From contig JBMYYE010000047.1 of NCBI GenBank assembly GCA_049609065.1, forward strand, positions 1 to 17,964: a stretch of 17,964 nt of DNA. Direction: 5' to 3'. The position numbers were made by a program, and so were the translations under genes. Every line of letters begins with the position of its first letter. Positions within the stretch are counted from its first letter, which is position 1. Below, piece after piece: positions 7,957 to 14,759 of this stretch. The stretch comes from JBMYYE01 sp049609065. GTDB taxonomy: Bacteria > Pseudomonadota > Alphaproteobacteria > Rhodobacterales > Rhodobacteraceae. Under the pieces are notes generated by a model, which was given only the letters and a program-made list of their open reading frames with translations, was not told the origin of the DNA and made no database searches.

Positions 7957-8217
7957 TTAGCCATCAGATTTCATCATCGTTTCGCCGTCTTTCATCATCT
8001 TATCCTCGTCCATCATGCAATCATGCATTTTGCCATCCATTTTTGTATCATCCATTTTCATATCGGATTTCATCTCACCATCTTTTGGCATGGTTTCCAT
8101 TTTCATGTCGCCACAGTCATGCATGGGCTTCATGGTGTCTGTCGTGGTGCTGTCTGCTGCATAGGCTGGCGCGACAAGTGTGAGAGAAAGGCTAAGTGTT
8201 GCAAGTAGATGTTTCAT
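7957..8217 (-). CDS. Met/Asp/Lys-rich secreted protein, MxKDx-repeat-like, possible metal binder
   Basis: The 86-residue product has a Sec signal peptide with cleavage expected after AYA (residue 20). By count the mature 66 residues hold 16 Met, 14 Asp and 10 Lys, with just two His and two Cys. Both His-Cys pairs occur in an identical MHDC motif (mature residues ~12-15 and ~44-47). Short units such as MPKDG, MKSD, MKMD, KMDGK and MMKDG recur. This recalls the pentapeptide MXKDX repeat proteins and other Met-rich periplasmic proteins suspected of binding copper or silver, but no function is established here. AAGGA precedes the ATG by seven bases. Terminators of the upstream gene (8319-8348) and of its own isolate it as a single-gene transcript. 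The opposite strand reads as a His-rich frame only because ATG reversed is CAT. Confidence 0.77.
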   Translation of the reverse strand: MKHLLATLSLSLTLVAPAYAADSTTTDTMKPMHDCGDMKMETMPKDGEMKSDMKMDDTKMDGKMHDCMMDEDKMMKDGETMMKSDG

Positions 8218-8253
8218 AGGATCGTCCTTTTTAATGATTTGATACGCTTACAT

Positions 8254-8271
8254 TACCGAGGTTTGCCGGTA
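8254..8271. promoter_or_regulatory. Inverted repeat upstream of the Met-rich gene, possible operator
   Basis: TACCG (8254-8258) and CGGTA (8267-8271) form a perfect 5-bp inverted repeat with an 8-base centre, 37 bases upstream of the Met-rich gene's start. It sits where a regulator would overlap the promoter of this insulated gene. The repeat is short, and I do not recognise it as a known regulator's site. Confidence 0.25.
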
Positions 8272-8318
8272 TTTTCATTTCACGCTTCTTCAAGAAACCG
8301 TTATGAAAACAGGGGATT

Positions 8319-8348
8319 AAAAAAAGGCACCCTCAAATGAGGGTGCCT
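8319..8348 (-). terminator. Rho-independent terminator of the cytochrome P460-like gene
   Basis: AGGCACCCTC (8325-8334) pairs with GAGGGTGCCT (8339-8348) around the four-base loop AAAT. On the minus strand the stem runs into seven Ts. It lies 41 bases beyond the cytochrome gene's stop codon and separates that gene from the Met-rich gene. Confidence 0.88.
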
Positions 8349-8388
8349 GACTGGATGTATTGGGATCATCCAAAAATGGGGGAATGTT

Positions 8389-8946
8389 TTACTTCATGCC
8401 CATTTTATCTACAGGGGCGTCAGTGGTGAAAATGTAGTTGTCATCACCCGCGTGACAAGCGATGCACCCCTTATCGGCCCCTTTGGCAACACGCCCCGCA
8501 AGCGCCATGCCCTTCGGGTTCATATCAAGGCTGCCATCTGGTAAATATTTGGCCCAGAACCAGTCTTGGTTATCTGCGTCATAGCCTGCTTCGCGTTTGA
8601 ACATCACGGTAATTGCGCCAAGATGTTTGTCTGGGTCTGCAAGGACTTGATCGGCTTCGACACCTTCAGGGCCATAATTGCGTTTCACGATGAGCGCCCC
8701 GCTGTGGCCATTGATTTCAGCACTGGAATAGAAGGTTTCCAACATCAACCCATGTGGTTCAATGCCTTCGTAAGGAAGGGCGTGGATTTGATCATCACCT
8801 GCGAGCTTTTGCTCCTCCATGATGTCCCAGATGAGGGCGGCATAGGCTTTGTCCTCATCCGTGCCAAATGGGGCCATATCAGCGGCGAGGGTCGGGGTCG
8901 AAAGGGCGAAGGCCCCTAAAATCAATGCAGATAAGTGCGTTTTCAT
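8389..8946 (-). CDS. Cytochrome P460-family c-type haem protein, exported
   Basis: The 185-residue product has a Sec signal peptide (cleavage expected after LSTPTLA, residue 21) and one c-type haem site CIACH (161-165) near the C-terminus. The order LIVKRNYG, AITVMFKREAGYD, DWFWAKYLPDG, then a Gly/Ala-rich stretch and CIACH with DNYIF is that of cytochrome P460 proteins. These are periplasmic mono-haem proteins; characterised members oxidise hydroxylamine or bind NO. I cannot tell whether the lysine-haem cross-link of true P460 is present here. The frame extends to 9027, but the ATG at 8946 has AGGA and begins the signal peptide. It is monocistronic, with a strong terminator downstream. Export and haem attachment are near certain; the subfamily is likely. 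Confidence 0.78.
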   Translation of the reverse strand: MKTHLSALILGAFALSTPTLAADMAPFGTDEDKAYAALIWDIMEEQKLAGDDQIHALPYEGIEPHGLMLETFYSSAEINGHSGALIVKRNYGPEGVEADQVLADPDKHLGAITVMFKREAGYDADNQDWFWAKYLPDGSLDMNPKGMALAGRVAKGADKGCIACHAGDDNYIFTTDAPVDKMGMK

Positions 8947-9017
8947 AAACTTGGTCCTGTTGGCTAGTGGTTTTGCTATGCCATGAGGATAGAGCGCCCT
9001 TTCGAGAAACGCATTTA

Positions 9018-9053
9018 ACGTTCGCACACGTTTTCGCGATCACGCGTGAACGT
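9018..9053. repeat. Inverted repeat in the ABM-cytochrome intergenic region
   Basis: ACGTTC (9018-9023) and GAACGT (9048-9053) are perfect inverted arms 24 bases apart. The stem extends two more pairs with one wobble, and a smaller CGCG/CGCG stem fits inside. No T run follows on either strand. It could be a weak terminator or mRNA-end structure after the ABM gene, or an operator ahead of the cytochrome gene. Confidence 0.3.
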
Positions 9054-9061
9054 GGTCTGGT

Positions 9062-9397
9062 TTACCGACCTTCAGGCCCACTATAACTGCGTTCTACTTT
9101 TGCAACGCGAAGCCTGTAATGATCATACCATCTTGTTTTCCCAAGCTTTTGCGCCAAGATATGTTCGCTTTGCGCTTTCCAATTTAAAAGCGCTGCCTCA
9201 TCACGCCAGTAGCTCACAGTGATGCCAAATCCATGCGCGTCACGGGTGCTTTCAACCCCGATATAGCCATCTTGCTCGGCGGCGCGTTCAACCATGTGAA
9301 GGGCCATATCGTCGTAGCCATGGTCGCCATCGTTGCGTGTGTTGCTAAAAATCACAGCATAATACGGCGCGTCGGGTAGGGGGGCAAAGGGGCTCAT
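9062..9397 (-). CDS. Antibiotic biosynthesis monooxygenase (ABM) fold protein
   Basis: This 111-residue cytoplasmic protein belongs to the small ABM ferredoxin-like fold group, which often dimerises and acts on quinones, polyketides or haem. Recognisable blocks are YYAVIFSNTR (12-21), MVERAAEQDGYIGVES (35-50), GITVSYWRDEAALLNWK (58-74), EH at 78-79, and RVAKVERSY near the end. These match the version common in alphaproteobacteria, whose substrate is unknown. A TTG at 9403 is in frame, but the ATG at 9397 overlaps the TGA of the upstream I78 gene as ATGA, so translation is probably coupled. No strong ribosome site precedes it. No haem-uptake or antibiotic genes are adjacent. Confidence 0.82.
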   Translation of the reverse strand: MSPFAPLPDAPYYAVIFSNTRNDGDHGYDDMALHMVERAAEQDGYIGVESTRDAHGFGITVSYWRDEAALLNWKAQSEHILAQKLGKTRWYDHYRLRVAKVERSYSGPEGR

Positions 9398-9678
9398 CCG
9401 CAATTCACCGCGGTGATTATATCGTTTTCATCTAGGATGATATTCAAGCGACCACGATCCAACATTTTATCAGAAACACTATTGGGCCCATGGATCACAA
9501 TACGATCGGCCGCAATGGAACGGGTCGGAAACTGATCTGCGGGTTTACCGATAAAGCGGCTTGCGGTTTTGGCGTCACAACGGGGTGTCCCATTTGACGA
9601 CGTCATGCTGCTGTCAGGAATGCTTATGCATCCTGCGAGAGCAAAGCCCGTAAGAAGAACAAGAGGGGAGAGTTTCAT
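9394..9678 (-). CDS. I78-family peptidase inhibitor-like lipoprotein
   Basis: The 94-residue precursor has a lipoprotein signal peptide with lipobox LAGC (14-17), so C17 should be lipidated and the protein membrane-anchored in the envelope. The mature part carries the I78 inhibitor pattern: C34 at the start of the domain, FIGKPADQF, R53 and R59, then RLNIILDENDIITAVNCG at the end with C93 pairing to C34. I78 proteins are small serine-protease inhibitors. The frame extends upstream to 9825, but AAGGAG six bases before the ATG at 9678 fixes the start. It overlaps the ABM gene by four bases, so the two form a bicistronic unit. The target protease, if any, is unknown. Confidence 0.86.
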   Translation of the reverse strand: MKLSPLVLLTGFALAGCISIPDSSMTSSNGTPRCDAKTASRFIGKPADQFPTRSIAADRIVIHGPNSVSDKMLDRGRLNIILDENDIITAVNCG

Positions 9679-9816
9679 ATTTGGCTCCTTATAAATCACA
9701 TACAGTCTAACAGGCGCAGGGGGTGAAAACAATTGAAGCGCCGCGCTATGTGGAGACATCAATGATATACGCTTTGGCCCAGTGGTGAGGAGGGCAGGGC
9801 TGTGGTAGGGTTCCTT

Positions 9817-10194
9817 ATGGAACACCAGCTGCGGACACAGAAAGCAACGTCATCGGGGATTAGGATGCTCAGCCTGATCGCCATTGGAACCACTGTTTTT
9901 GCCTGTGGGGACGCCAATCACCTTGGACATCCTGTTCTTTTGCCAGCTTCTGGAATTTTTACGGGGATCGAAAATGCGTCTTATGCCCATAAGCGTGCGC
10001 AGGTAAAAACGTGGATTGTCAAAAATGAACGCGCGTTGCGGCTGGAAGGCTTTGAGGGACCCGTGATGGCGGTTCTGTTGGCCGATGTCCCGGAGGCTGC
10101 ACAGAAACAAGTGCGCAAGGATTTAAAAGACGCGGCCCGATTTACGGATTTTGCGGAACGTGCAACCCTATCGGTCATGGTGCATCAGCCATAG
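9817..10194 (+). CDS. Hypothetical protein with N-terminal hydrophobic segment
   Basis: I do not recognise this 125-residue protein. A basic N-terminus is followed by one hydrophobic stretch MLSLIAIGTTVFAC (17-30), then a soluble, largely helical tail with many Lys/Arg and Ala. The VFAC-G sequence resembles a lipobox but has Phe at the second position, which is unusual, so anchoring by a lipid or an uncleaved helix are both possible. I chose the ATG at 9817 (AGGG six bases upstream). GTG 9802 and ATG 9865 are alternatives, and the latter would give a shorter, more typical signal. It is divergent from the I78 gene and ends at a strong bidirectional terminator. Codon use and the terminator make a real gene likely. 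Confidence 0.62.
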   Translation: MEHQLRTQKATSSGIRMLSLIAIGTTVFACGDANHLGHPVLLPASGIFTGIENASYAHKRAQVKTWIVKNERALRLEGFEGPVMAVLLADVPEAAQKQVRKDLKDAARFTDFAERATLSVMVHQP

Positions 10195-10211
10195 GCAGGC
10201 TTCGGACATGA

Positions 10212-10237
10212 AAAAGGCCCGCGTGAACGGGCCTTTT
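10212..10237. terminator. Bidirectional terminator between the hypothetical gene and the ABC operon
   Basis: AAAAGGCCCG (10212-10221) and CGGGCCTTTT (10228-10237) form a perfect 10-bp stem with a six-base loop. The stem ends in a T run on both strands (four on plus, five on minus). It sits between two convergent genes, 18 bases after the plus-strand stop and 16 bases after the end of the ABC ATPase gene. Confidence 0.88.
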
Positions 10238-10252
10238 CCTATCTGTTATGGG

Positions 10253-12337
10253 CTATTCTGCTGCGGCGAGCTTGATCACAGGATCCATCGTTGCGAGGAC
10301 TTCGTCGCTTAGATGACATTTCATCTCATGCCCATCTGCCATGGTACGCATTGGTGGAACTTCTTTTTCACAAAGCCCACCTGGGACCTCTGATTTCCAA
10401 CGACAGCGCGTTTGGAACGGACAGCCAGGAGGCGGGCTCATCGCGGATGGCACATCCCCTTCGAGAACAATATGCTTCTTCTCAATGGATGTATCCGCAA
10501 TCGGCACCGCCGAGAGGAGGGCCTCCGTATATGGGTGATAGGGCGGTTGGAAAATCTGATCCGTATCGCCAATTTCAACCACATGGCCGAGATACATGAC
10601 CATCACGCGGTCGCTCAGGTAGCGCACAATAGAAAGATCGTGGGAAATAAACAAAAGCGTTGTTTTGTTTTCCCGCTGAATTTCCATCAAGAGATCCGTC
10701 ACAGCCGCCTGCACCGACACATCAAGTGCAGATACGGGTTCATCGGCGATCACGATTTGCGCATCCCCTGCAAAGGCGCGCGCGATGCCCACCCGTTGCT
10801 TTTGTCCCCCCGAAAGCTGCCGTGGCATGCGTTTTGCAAACTCACGTGGCAGTTTCACAAGATCGAGAAGCTCTAGCATCCGCTTTTTGCGCGCATCAGG
10901 CGTGTCACCCACCCCAAAGATTTCCAAAGCGCGAATGATTTGTGACCCAACCGTCATGGACGGGTTGAGCGTATCAAACGGGTTTTGGAAGACCATTTGA
11001 AGGGTCGACACATCCTTGGTTGTGCGCTTTTGGATTTCGGTGGATTGCACCTCTTTGCCGAGCATCTCAATCGTGCCATCGGTGGCGGTTTCAAGCCCCA
11101 TCAACACTTTGGCAAAGGTGGATTTACCACAGCCGCTTTCGCCAACAATGGCCAAAGTTTCGCTTTCACGTGCTTCAAAAGAAAGGGTTTCGTTGGCTTT
11201 CACCACACGGGTTTCCCCCCCACCAAATAGCGCATTGGCGGCGACTTCGTAGTATTTCTTAAGATTGTCCATCTTAAGCACAACTTCGCCAATTTCTGCT
11301 TTTTCATTGGTCTCAGGGCGTGCAACAGGCGCATTCCAGTCGATTTCATCAAATTTCACGCAGCGTGATACGTGGCGTTCGTTTCCATCAACTTCGGCCA
11401 TTGCGATATAGCCTTGATCGCATCGCTTTGCTTCGAAATAGTCGCAGCGGGGGCCAAAGTTACAACCATCAGGCCGCTCATGGGGCAAGGGAAAGTTCCC
11501 TGGAATTGCCACAAGCGGGGCAGCATTTTTATCCGCGGTCGGCAGCGGAATAGAGCGAAACAAAGCTTGAGTGTAAGGATGGTGCATATCGTCAAACACG
11601 TCCTCAATGGAGCCGCGTTCAACCGCTTCGCCTGAATACATCACACAAAGCCGGTCACAGGTTTCAAGCACAAGCCCAAGGTTATGGGAAATAAACAGCA
11701 TCGCAGTGCCGTATTTTTTCCCAAGGTCCTTTACCAATTCCACGATGCCCGCCTCAACCGTCACATCAAGCGCGGTTGTTGGTTCATCAAGGATCAAAAG
11801 CGCAGGCTTTGACATCAGTGCCATCGCGATCACGATGCGCTGTTGTTGGCCGCCTGACAATTGGTGCGGATAGGAATTGAGCATGCGCTCAGGGTCTGGG
11901 AGCTTCACATCCGTGACCACTTCTAAGGCCATTTTATAGGCCTCTTCTTTGCTCACATTGTCATGAAGGATCGGAACCTCCATGAGCTGCTTGCCGATTT
12001 TCATGGCAGGGTTCAAAGACGCCATCGGTTCTTGATAAATCATGGCAATTTCGTTGCCTCGAATATCGCGAAGCTCCTTATCGCTCATCTCGGCCATATC
12101 GCGGCCTTTGAACTTAATGGAGCCGCCGACAATGGCGCCGTTTACGCCCAAATCGCGCATCACCCCAAGGGCAACGGTGGATTTACCACAGCCGCTTTCA
12201 CCGACGAGCCCAACGGCTTCGCCGGGTTGAACGCGCACGGTGAAATCCATCACCGCTGGAATTTCGCGTAAACGGGTGAAAAAGCTGATGGACAGTTTGT
12301 CGATCTCTAGGACGGGGCCGTCATATTCTCTTTTCAT
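10253..12337 (-). CDS. Peptide/nickel-type ABC transporter, fused double ATPase (DppD-DppF-like)
   Basis: This 694-residue cytoplasmic protein joins both nucleotide-binding domains of a family-5 importer. Domain 1 has Walker A GESGCGKST (46-54), signature LSGGQQQR (160-167), Walker B LLILDEP (180-186) and the switch histidine H218. Domain 2 has GESGCGKST (399-407), LSGGQKQR (508-515), IVIADEP (528-534) and H566. Each ends in an oligopeptide-type C-terminal extension with four cysteines: C292, C298, C306, C326 and C639, C645, C656, C674. The matching region of the mycobacterial oligopeptide permease ATPase is reported to hold an iron-sulfur cluster, so two clusters are possible here. AGGGAGA precedes the ATG. 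It lies 12 bases after the second permease and ends the operon. Confidence 0.95.
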   Translation of the reverse strand: MKREYDGPVLEIDKLSISFFTRLREIPAVMDFTVRVQPGEAVGLVGESGCGKSTVALGVMRDLGVNGAIVGGSIKFKGRDMAEMSDKELRDIRGNEIAMIYQEPMASLNPAMKIGKQLMEVPILHDNVSKEEAYKMALEVVTDVKLPDPERMLNSYPHQLSGGQQQRIVIAMALMSKPALLILDEPTTALDVTVEAGIVELVKDLGKKYGTAMLFISHNLGLVLETCDRLCVMYSGEAVERGSIEDVFDDMHHPYTQALFRSIPLPTADKNAAPLVAIPGNFPLPHERPDGCNFGPRCDYFEAKRCDQGYIAMAEVDGNERHVSRCVKFDEIDWNAPVARPETNEKAEIGEVVLKMDNLKKYYEVAANALFGGGETRVVKANETLSFEARESETLAIVGESGCGKSTFAKVLMGLETATDGTIEMLGKEVQSTEIQKRTTKDVSTLQMVFQNPFDTLNPSMTVGSQIIRALEIFGVGDTPDARKKRMLELLDLVKLPREFAKRMPRQLSGGQKQRVGIARAFAGDAQIVIADEPVSALDVSVQAAVTDLLMEIQRENKTTLLFISHDLSIVRYLSDRVMVMYLGHVVEIGDTDQIFQPPYHPYTEALLSAVPIADTSIEKKHIVLEGDVPSAMSPPPGCPFQTRCRWKSEVPGGLCEKEVPPMRTMADGHEMKCHLSDEVLATMDPVIKLAAAE

Positions 12338-12349
12338 ATCTGTTCTCCC

Positions 12350-13537
12350 TTAGTCCTTGAGGCTTTCTTCGCGCAGACCATCTGCGAGAAGGTTGAGGCC
12401 AAGTACGAGGCTCAAAAGAGCCATCGCAGGCGGTAGGGCCCCGTGTGGGTAGATCGATAGAAGTTTCCGACCCGCGTTAATTGTCGATCCCCAATCGGGG
12501 CTCTCAGGTGGGAGACCGAGGCCAAAGAAGCCCAAAGTTCCCAAAAGGATCGTGGTGTAGCCAATCCGAAGACAGAAATCGACGATCAATGGACCACGTG
12601 CATTTGGCAAAATTTCCCAAAGCATGATGTACCATGGACCTTCGCCACGGGTTTGCGCTGCGGCCACATAGTCGCGGGTTTTGATATCAAGCGCGAGGCC
12701 GCGCACGATCCGAAACACAGTGGGGGAGTTCACGAACACAACCGATACAAACACCACCAAGATGCCGCCAGAGACATTAAAGAGGTCCAAAGCTTCTGGC
12801 AAAAACGCCAAGGCGGATCCTTTGGCTGAGATGGTTGAGAGATAGAGCCAACCGCCGATGAACAAGACAACCGCAATGAGCGCGGTGCGCAATGTCGGCT
12901 GTGTGAACCAGCGTGAGTTGATCAAAATCGTCAAGAACACCAATGGGAAGATGAACAACACAACCGCCATATAAACCGGAATGCCTGTTTCAACGATTTC
13001 TGGTGTCACCAAGAGGTAGAACAACAAAATCACAGGGAAGGCGAGGATCAAGTTCGCAAGGAAGCTTAGGAATGTATCCAATTTTCCGCCGTAATAGCCC
13101 GCGGGAAGCCCCAACGTGATGCCGACCATAAAGGCAAACAAGGTTGCGAGCGGTGCAATGGTCATCACAACGGATGAGCCTTTTACCATGCGGCTAAAGA
13201 TATCGCGCGCAAGGTTGTCGCCGCCCAAAAGGTAGTAGGCGTCTTCTGTGCCACGTACCGGTGTGCCGGGGAGCTTGTTTTTCATGCCTGACACCTGCGT
13301 GAGCGGGTCTGTTGTTGAAATCAGGTCAAAGAGGGATGTGTAAACCGCAGTGAAAACCCAAAACATCACAAGCGCAAAGCCGATCATACCGACGGTGCTG
13401 TCAAAGAGCTTCCCGTAGAGGCCGAGTTTACGTTTGAACGTGATTGAAATGGCAAAGAGTGCGATGATTGAAATCCATACAGGTGAAAACTGGATGAACA
13501 TTTGGCCAAGTATTTGACCCCAAGATAATGGTTCCAT
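12350..13537 (-). CDS. Peptide-type ABC transporter permease, DppC/OppC-like, enlarged
   Basis: This is an inner-membrane permease subunit of 395 residues, against about 300 for typical DppC/OppC. Family landmarks are LGGDNLARDIFSRMVKG (104-120), the coupling (EAA-type) loop VAAAQTRGEGPWYIMLWEILPN (from 291), FGLGLPPESPDWG (338-350) and the end LLADGLREESLKD. The extra length lies in an N-terminal segment with an additional hydrophobic helix before the usual first helix, and in a hydrophobic insertion at roughly 180-255 between the third conserved helix and the coupling loop. AAGGGG precedes the ATG. Spacing is 12 bases to each neighbour, so it is firmly in the operon. It should form the heterodimeric channel with the DppB-like subunit. 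Confidence 0.93.
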   Translation of the reverse strand: MEPLSWGQILGQMFIQFSPVWISIIALFAISITFKRKLGLYGKLFDSTVGMIGFALVMFWVFTAVYTSLFDLISTTDPLTQVSGMKNKLPGTPVRGTEDAYYLLGGDNLARDIFSRMVKGSSVVMTIAPLATLFAFMVGITLGLPAGYYGGKLDTFLSFLANLILAFPVILLFYLLVTPEIVETGIPVYMAVVLFIFPLVFLTILINSRWFTQPTLRTALIAVVLFIGGWLYLSTISAKGSALAFLPEALDLFNVSGGILVVFVSVVFVNSPTVFRIVRGLALDIKTRDYVAAAQTRGEGPWYIMLWEILPNARGPLIVDFCLRIGYTTILLGTLGFFGLGLPPESPDWGSTINAGRKLLSIYPHGALPPAMALLSLVLGLNLLADGLREESLKD

Positions 13538-13549
13538 GATCGGGGCCCC

Positions 13550-14635
13550 TTATGAAATACGAATGCGTGGGTTGAGGAATGCATAGCCGATGTCAGAAAT
13601 CAGCTGCGTCAACAACACAACAACAACAGAGACAACAGACACACCCAGCAACAATTCGATATCGTTGTTTGATGCGGCCTGCACGAGGGTCCAGCCGAAG
13701 CCTTTGTAGTTAAACAAAGTTTCGACGATCACAACCCCATTGAGGAGCCAAGGGATCTGAAGCATGATGACCGTAAATGGCGCGATAAGCGCATTGCGCA
13801 AAGCGTGTTTCATCACGATTGTCGGGAAACTCACACCTTTTAGGCGCGCCGTGCGGATATATTGCGCGGTCATCACTTCGGTCATAGAGGCACGTGTCAT
13901 CCGTGCGATATAGCCCATGCCGTAAAGTGAAATCGTCAAAACCGGCAAGAAGAAGTTTTTGAAATTTGCGTCATCCATTGCGGATGTGGCCGTGCCTTTG
14001 AAAAGCGTGCGTCCGTCAATCCAACCCCATTCCGCCAAAATTGGGCTTAACCCATATTTGGAAGAGGCGAGGAGGGCGATGAAAATCACACCAGACACAT
14101 ATTCAGGGGTCGCCGTTGAAAGGATCGAAACCGAAGATAGCGAACGATCAAGCTTTGATCCTTCGCGCATCCCTGCCAATACCCCGATAACCAACGCGGA
14201 TGTGACCATCACCAACATGACAAGGCCCATAAGCTTCCCCGTGAGGGCGAGACGTTTACCAACAATACCGCTCACATTGTCCTTAAAGACGGTGGACCAG
14301 CCCCAATTGCCTTGCAAAATCCCACAAAAATTGGCGGTGTCTTCTTTGGAAACGCCTGGGCGTGTGCAACGGCCAACTGGATTTCCAGAACTGTCTTCGC
14401 CAAGATAGCTCGGCACTACACCAAGCCATTCGCCATACCGTTTGACGAGAGGCTGAGTGTAGCCACGATCATCAAGCCAGCTTGCGACCGCTTCGTCAGA
14501 CATCCGAAAGTTGCCTTGGGTTTTTGTGAGTTTTTCGAGGTTGGGGTAGAGATTGGTTAGCCAGAAAACGATAAATGTCAGGCAAATTGCCGTCACGATC
14601 ATCATCCCGGAGCGCCGGAGTAAAAAGAGTAACAT
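13550..14635 (-). CDS. Peptide-type ABC transporter permease, DppB/OppB-like
   Basis: This inner-membrane permease subunit of 361 residues begins with the typical single helix after LLFLLRRSGMMIV. A large periplasmic loop follows (about 40-125), containing C90 and C104, which could form a disulfide. The core has STATPEYVSGVIF (173-185), the coupling motif YIRTARLKGVSFPTIVMKHALRNALIAP (from 259) and FNYKGFGWTLVQAA (308-321), all standard for OppB/DppB. AGGGA lies just before the ATG. It follows the binding-protein gene after 124 bases that contain a terminator-like hairpin, so part of its transcription is probably read-through. Substrate class (peptide, nickel or other) cannot be read from the permease. 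Confidence 0.93.
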   Translation of the reverse strand: MLLFLLRRSGMMIVTAICLTFIVFWLTNLYPNLEKLTKTQGNFRMSDEAVASWLDDRGYTQPLVKRYGEWLGVVPSYLGEDSSGNPVGRCTRPGVSKEDTANFCGILQGNWGWSTVFKDNVSGIVGKRLALTGKLMGLVMLVMVTSALVIGVLAGMREGSKLDRSLSSVSILSTATPEYVSGVIFIALLASSKYGLSPILAEWGWIDGRTLFKGTATSAMDDANFKNFFLPVLTISLYGMGYIARMTRASMTEVMTAQYIRTARLKGVSFPTIVMKHALRNALIAPFTVIMLQIPWLLNGVVIVETLFNYKGFGWTLVQAASNNDIELLLGVSVVSVVVVLLTQLISDIGYAFLNPRIRIS

Positions 14636-14716
14636 ATGGGTCCCTGTGCCCTGGGGGCGTAAGTGGTGCCTAAATGCTCTGAGGTTTTTTATTTATTGTA
14701 GCAGAGCAGCAGATAT

Positions 14717-14747
14717 AAAAAAGCCGCACCCGATTGGATGCGGCTTT
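14717..14747 (-). terminator. Intra-operon terminator/attenuator after the binding-protein gene
   Basis: AAAGCCGCA (14720-14728) pairs with TGCGGCTTT (14739-14747), with two further G-C pairs inside after a mismatch. On the minus strand the stem runs into six Ts. It lies 13 bases past the binding protein's stop codon and 82 bases before the first permease. Such hairpins commonly reduce permease and ATPase expression relative to the binding protein. Confidence 0.82.
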
Positions 14748-14759
14748 GGTTCTTAAAAT

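Noticed and set aside
7951..8208. His-rich plus-strand frame opposite the Met-rich gene
   Set aside because: Its histidines are the reverse complement of ATG codons (CAT). It lacks a ribosome site, while the minus strand has a signal peptide, a good ribosome site and a matching terminator.
9398..9403. TTG start for the ABM gene
   Set aside because: The ATG two codons later overlaps the upstream stop as ATGA, the usual coupled arrangement, and matches the family start.
10412..10876. 154-codon plus-strand frame inside the ABC ATPase
   Set aside because: It is antisense to the conserved second ATPase domain, with no independent signal.
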